Below, piece by piece: positions 5,907 through 8,769 of a stretch of DNA of 8,769 bases. The first letter of the stretch is position 1, and each line of letters starts with the position of its first letter. The position numbers and the translations under genes were made by a program. Under the pieces are notes generated by a model that was given only the letters and a program-made list of their open reading frames with translations, made no database searches and was not told the origin of the DNA. This DNA comes from a bacterium. GTDB lineage: Bacteria; BMS3Abin14. Location of the stretch: NCBI GenBank assembly GCA_020350725.1, contig CP070719.1:1251900-1260668 (forward strand). Direction: 5' to 3'.

Positions 5907-5983
5907 GTTTACCGTTTGAAGTTTAAAGTTTGAAGGTAAAAGATGTTAGCTCTCAGTTCTCAGTTCTTAATCTTTAGTAATTA
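5907..5983. repeat. Heptamer array running into the 3' end of the membrane-protein gene
   Basis: Eleven consecutive 7-bp units in unbroken phase, ten starting with G: GTTTACC, GTTTGAA, GTTTAAA and GTTTGAA at 5907-5934, then GGTAAAA and GATGTTA, then GCTCTCA, GTTCTCA and GTTCTTA at 5949-5969, then ATCTTTA and GTAATTA. Two sequence families share one phase. On the minus strand the six units from 5983 down to 5942 all begin TAA or TGA. One of these, TAAGAAC (5969-5963), supplies the stop of the 5967-6497 gene, and two more heptads lie within its coding sequence. Confidence 0.8.
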
Positions 5984-6497
5984 GCTCCTCTATCATCCCC
6001 ACCAGTTCCTCTTCCCTGTCCAGACCGCCCATGAAGGTCACAGGGGGACCGGAACTCCTCGAGATACGGATCATGTGACGCGCCGTCTGTCCCCGGGGTT
6101 TCAGGTCGGATCGCAGAGGCCACCATCCGGGGATCCTGGTTCGGGACACCGCCCTGACGTCCCCGCCGGGGACAAAAAGGTCTGATCCCCCCCGTCTGAC
6201 AGCGATCCCTTCCTCGGTGACCTGGACCCGGAACCGGGCGAGGGAGCGGGCCATGAGGAGGGAGATAAGGGCGTAAATGGCGACCACCGCGATGAGCATC
6301 AGGATATTGGCGGCACCGATGCTGGTTCTCTCGAGGACGTACCTGTCGACGGCCACGACCGCTGCCAAGAGGACGGCGAGGGAACCGGCCAGAAGACCGG
6401 TGGTCGCCAAAGCCTGTCGAAGATACTCTATCCAGGTGCCGGGATAGGTGAATTCCCCTCCCCGCCCCGGATCGGGGCCATTTTCTCCAATCGCCAT
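5967..6497 (-). CDS. Two-helix membrane protein with probable PH-like domain
   Basis: A 176-residue protein I cannot name. A short polar N-terminus (1-28) precedes two hydrophobic helices at about 29-50 (ATTGLLAGSLAVLLAAVVAV) and 62-83 (AANILMLIAVVAIYALISLL), forming a membrane hairpin. After RSLARFRVQ comes a soluble region of about 90 residues (VTEEGIAVRRGG..LFVPGGDVRAVSRTRIPGWWPLR..MIRISRSSGPPVTFMGG) ending in a helix, LDREEELVGMIEELI. Strands followed by one C-terminal helix, next to a membrane hairpin, resemble bacterial PH (bPH2/YdbT-type) proteins; this is inference from pattern only. The ATG at 6497 follows GGGAGAG at good spacing. The last codons (LITKD and stop) lie inside the heptamer array, so the C-terminus may have been reshaped by repeat growth. 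Confidence 0.7.
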   Translation of the reverse strand: MAIGENGPDPGRGGEFTYPGTWIEYLRQALATTGLLAGSLAVLLAAVVAVDRYVLERTSIGAANILMLIAVVAIYALISLLMARSLARFRVQVTEEGIAVRRGGSDLFVPGGDVRAVSRTRIPGWWPLRSDLKPRGQTARHMIRISRSSGPPVTFMGGLDREEELVGMIEELITKD

Positions 6498-6622
6498 AGA
6501 CCGGTCTCTCCCGGGTCCTGGACCGGATCAGGAAGCTGTCCGAGCCGACAGGACCTCCCAGGGCTTCGGCGGCCCGTTATCCCATTTTCCCGTCGCCATC
6601 AGTTGGTGAAGACGATCATCCG
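6498..6622 (-). other. Gap between methyltransferase and membrane-protein genes
   Basis: These 125 bases contain no convincing gene, terminator or heptamers. An ATG-started frame of 23 codons (6599-6528, beginning MATGKWDNGPPKPW) is present on the minus strand without a Shine-Dalgarno. The gap is long for a tight operon, so the two downstream genes may have their own promoter, but I see no clear -35/-10 pair. Confidence 0.4.
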
Positions 6623-7558
6623 TCAATTTCCCTCTTTTCGCCGATAGACAGCGGTGACGGTGTGACCGGCCGGCAGGGGCCGTTTTCCTCTCAGCCTTCT
6701 TTCCGTGAGGCGGGCGATACGGCCGCTTATTCTGCTCAATCGGCGGTAACTCGAACGCCGGTCAACGGTCGGCCGAACCCTGAAACGAATCAAATCCGCC
6801 AGCCATTTTTCAGCCATGATTCGGGCATACCACCGGTAATGGACCTCCTCCAATTCGTGGTGGATGACATCAACCAACTCCACCCCCACACATTCCGGAA
6901 CGAACCGAAGAGCCCTCTCGGACCACCAGACAGCGTGGTGCGGGGGGAGATTAAGGGCGTTGTTGGGGCTGCGGGCGATAAAGCTGTCCAGGCTGGGCAC
7001 GGAAAAAATGAGGGTCCCGGAGGGCCTCAGGCATTTCACACACGATTGGATGAATTCCTGCACATCGGGGATGTGTTCCAGGACCTGGAAAGCGCACACC
7101 ACATCGTAGTGGCCGGGGCGCTCCACCGCATGCTGGGAGATGGACTGCCGGCGCACGTCGATGCCGTCCGCCCGGGCCCTCCTCGCCGCTTCCCCGCTCA
7201 TCTCAAGCCCCACGTATTCGCGCGGGCGCAGATGAGGGACAGCGGCTCCTCTGCCGCTGCCAACCTCCAGGACCACTTTTTGGCTTGTGTATGCGGCCGA
7301 CCGTGCGAACTCGGGCCGTGTTTCCAGATAATACCACTCGAACCCCTGCAGTCGTCTGTAGAACTCCTCGGTTCCGGCGAGGTGTGGTTCGAAAAAACGC
7401 AGGCCACAGACTCCGCATCCGACCAGGTGAACCCGGGTAAATTCGGGAAGCAGATCGTCGATGTCCAGTCCGAGATTGAAACGGTAGACCCACACCAGGT
7501 CATCCCGTGAAATGCTGTCGACTGAGTCACACTGTCCTTTGCAGAGACGGCAGAGCAT
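6623..7558 (-). CDS. Class I SAM-dependent methyltransferase with N-terminal zinc ribbon
   Basis: A 311-residue protein. CxxC pairs at Cys3/Cys6 and Cys48/Cys51 (CGVCGLRFFEP) make a zinc ribbon like those in sugar and small-molecule methyltransferases. The SAM fold follows: motif I VVLEVGSGRG (95-104), acidic Glu119 after strand 2 for the ribose, YDVVCAFQVLEHIPD (151-165) as the post-II/IV segment, and GTLIFSVPS for strand 5. The C-terminal third is Arg-rich (RRLSRISGRIARLTERRLRGKR) and may contact membranes or acidic substrates. The substrate is unknown. Lying directly after a glycosyltransferase (stop to ATG is three bases), it most likely modifies a sugar or lipid-linked glycan. No strong Shine-Dalgarno is seen, so translation is probably coupled to the preceding gene. 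Confidence 0.85.
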   Translation of the reverse strand: MLCRLCKGQCDSVDSISRDDLVWVYRFNLGLDIDDLLPEFTRVHLVGCGVCGLRFFEPHLAGTEEFYRRLQGFEWYYLETRPEFARSAAYTSQKVVLEVGSGRGAAVPHLRPREYVGLEMSGEAARRARADGIDVRRQSISQHAVERPGHYDVVCAFQVLEHIPDVQEFIQSCVKCLRPSGTLIFSVPSLDSFIARSPNNALNLPPHHAVWWSERALRFVPECVGVELVDVIHHELEEVHYRWYARIMAEKWLADLIRFRVRPTVDRRSSYRRLSRISGRIARLTERRLRGKRPLPAGHTVTAVYRRKEGN

Positions 7559-7561
7559 TTT

Positions 7562-8470
7562 CTAGCCCAATATTTTCCTGATCCTGCGGATCAGTCCCTG
7601 CCGGACGCTGGGCTCAAAAAGGAGGGTGTGGGTGTGCCAGTCAGCCCGGTCGTCACGGATCATTTCCGAAGGATGTTTCAGGGGAAAGGACAGTTCCTCG
7701 GCCGGCAGGTTGGCCACCGGGTGATCTCCCTTGGTGTGGGTTCCGGCATCACCGAATCCGATGTTGCTCACCAGGTTCACGCCGGGCAGGATCGACAGGC
7801 CGTTCTGGATCCAGCAGGTGAAGGTCCACCGGTAGGCCCACGAATCGACCTCATCCCGGAAAGCGATGTCGAAGATCCTCGTCCAGTAGTTCACCAGGGA
7901 AGGGTGGGACAGGATATCCTCCAGGTAACCCTCGTCCCTCACCCGCGGCCAATGGCTGAGGTCGGCATCGTAGAGCCGCCAGGCCCTCCGCCAGGTTGCC
8001 CATCCCCAGCAGTGGTTGTACCGGGAGAAGTAGTAGCTGTTGTCGGTCCGTCTCCTGCCGAACTGAAAGTTGTTTCCGGACACGACCATGATCCGGCTGT
8101 CATCACGGTAGTGGTCCAGGACCTCCTGGCAGAAAGGGAAGAAGGACCGGGAGGCCAGACAGTCATCCTCGAGAATGATGCCTTCCTCCTCACTTTCGTA
8201 GAACCAGTCAAGGGCTCCGCTGACCGCCTTCCGGCATCCCAGATTTTCGTCCCGGAAAAGGGTCCTCAGCTCACAGTCCCAGTCCACATGCGTGGCTATG
8301 TCACGAACCTGATCGCACAGATCCCCTTCCCCGGGCCGGTCAGGACGGGGACCGTCGGCGGCCACATAGAGCCTTCCAGGCCTCGCCTGTCGAATTCTGT
8401 CCAGGGCCCGTTCGGTCACTTCGGGGCGGTTGAAGACCAGAAAGAGAACCGGGGTTTTCAATTCACTCAT
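7562..8470 (-). CDS. HlpA-like GT-A fold glycosyltransferase
   Basis: A 302-residue cytoplasmic sugar transferase of the nucleotide-sugar, GT-A type. PVLFLVFNRPEVTERAL (7-23) opens the fold and YVAADGPR (35-42) follows. GIILEDDC (97-104) holds the DxD-like acidic pair for the metal and nucleotide. The set SFFPFC (109-114), RIMVVSGNNF (126-135) and SYYFSRYNHCWGWATWRRAW (145-164) is characteristic of the group often annotated as glycosyltransferase or hemolytic protein HlpA-like. Donor and acceptor cannot be told. The ATG at 8470 is well placed for the fold; AGGAGG upstream is 15 bases away, longer than ideal. It lies 62 bases after a GT4 gene and three before the methyltransferase, forming a glycan cluster. 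No membrane segment is present. Confidence 0.85.
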   Translation of the reverse strand: MSELKTPVLFLVFNRPEVTERALDRIRQARPGRLYVAADGPRPDRPGEGDLCDQVRDIATHVDWDCELRTLFRDENLGCRKAVSGALDWFYESEEEGIILEDDCLASRSFFPFCQEVLDHYRDDSRIMVVSGNNFQFGRRRTDNSYYFSRYNHCWGWATWRRAWRLYDADLSHWPRVRDEGYLEDILSHPSLVNYWTRIFDIAFRDEVDSWAYRWTFTCWIQNGLSILPGVNLVSNIGFGDAGTHTKGDHPVANLPAEELSFPLKHPSEMIRDDRADWHTHTLLFEPSVRQGLIRRIRKILG

Positions 8471-8532
8471 TCCAGGTATGGCACACCTCCTGGGTCTTTT
8501 CCATCATCCGCCGGATCCGGCCCGACGGAGAT

Positions 8533-8769
8533 TTACCCGGATGACGCCGCCTGATGCCTGACTTCGTCCAGCATCTGGCAGAACCTGTCCAAAATGATAC
8601 TCTCCGAGAAAATCTCCTCGAAAAACGTCCGAATCCTGGCCGCGGAGAAATATTCCCCGTCGGACAGGATCTCCAGGCTTCTTCGGACCATCGAAGCAAC
8701 ATCCAGCATGGGAACCAGATATCCGTTACGGCCGTCCTTCACCACCTCACCGCTGCCGCCCGTGTCGAA
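8533..8769 (-). CDS. C-terminal part of a GT4-type (glycosyl transferases group 1) glycosyltransferase, cut by the window edge
   Basis: The frame is open from the right edge (8769) to TAA at 8533-8535, giving 79 visible residues; the start lies outside the window. The first visible residues, FDTGGSGEVVKDGRNGYLVP, match the GT-B donor-site block of family 4 enzymes, where a glycine-rich turn and Glu hold the nucleotide sugar, followed by DGxNGxLV. The rest (MLDVASMVRRSLEILSDGEYFSAARIRTFFEEIFSESIIL) is the usual C-terminal helical tail. Such enzymes transfer sugars from activated donors at the inner face of the membrane. A GTG at 8745 is not the real start, since the conserved block begins before it. 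It is the first gene in view of the minus-strand glycan cluster. Confidence 0.85.
   Translation of the reverse strand, partial: FDTGGSGEVVKDGRNGYLVPMLDVASMVRRSLEILSDGEYFSAARIRTFFEEIFSESIILDRFCQMLDEVRHQAASSG

Noticed and set aside
6528-6599. A 23-codon minus-strand ORF (MATGKWDNGPPKPW...) in the gap before the membrane-protein gene
   Set aside because: It is too short to judge, lacks a ribosome binding site and shows no known motif. It could be a remnant, but nothing supports a gene.
8510-8521. Perfect 12-base palindrome GCCGGATCCGGC between the two glycosyltransferase genes
   Set aside because: In DNA this GC-rich such a palindrome arises easily. It has no U-tract, no second copy and no promoter beside it, so neither a terminator nor an operator is supported.

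Overview
The window is a GC-rich bacterial chromosome segment with six complete genes on the minus strand or converging on it, two on the plus strand, and one gene cut by the right edge. Best guess is a deltaproteobacterial-type (Desulfobacterota-like) organism. That rests only on the GAF-containing PtsP, the high-GC coding DNA and the general gene content, so it is a weak inference. There are no rRNA or tRNA genes, no transposase, no phage genes and no CRISPR array.

Layout, left to right. 1-290 is non-coding DNA built almost entirely of 7-bp units (families such as AACTGTG, CGAATCA and TTGGATT), stacked into longer ~80-105 bp repeats. A good sigma70-type promoter (342-371) and a ~115 nt leader precede ptsP (495-2813, +), the Enzyme I of the nitrogen-type phosphotransferase system. 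ptsP converges on cysM (2955-3911, -). The gap between them holds three hairpins, one of which is a convincing terminator for cysM. cysM overlaps by ATGA with an upstream metallo-beta-lactamase-fold gene of the RNase Z-like type (3908-4927, -), so these two form a translationally coupled pair. A divergent region with a promoter and an inverted repeat separates them from a small Nudix-fold gene (5033-5422, +) whose catalytic Nudix box is badly degraded.

From 5447 to the right edge everything is on the minus strand. In transcription order: the 3' end of a GT4-type glycosyltransferase (8533 to beyond 8769), an HlpA-like GT-A glycosyltransferase (7562-8470), a zinc-ribbon SAM methyltransferase (6623-7558), a two-helix membrane protein with a probable PH-like domain (5967-6497), and a DUF1992 protein (5447-5899). 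The first three look like the tail of a surface polysaccharide or glycan-modification cluster.

The most unusual feature is the non-coding DNA. Three separate regions (1-290, 5421-5455, 5907-5983) share a strict 7-bp period although the sequences differ. At two of them the heptads supply the stop codons of the flanking genes. Other points worth attention are a five-cysteine C-terminal tail on CysM, the inactive-looking Nudix protein, and a duplicated translation-start context at ptsP.
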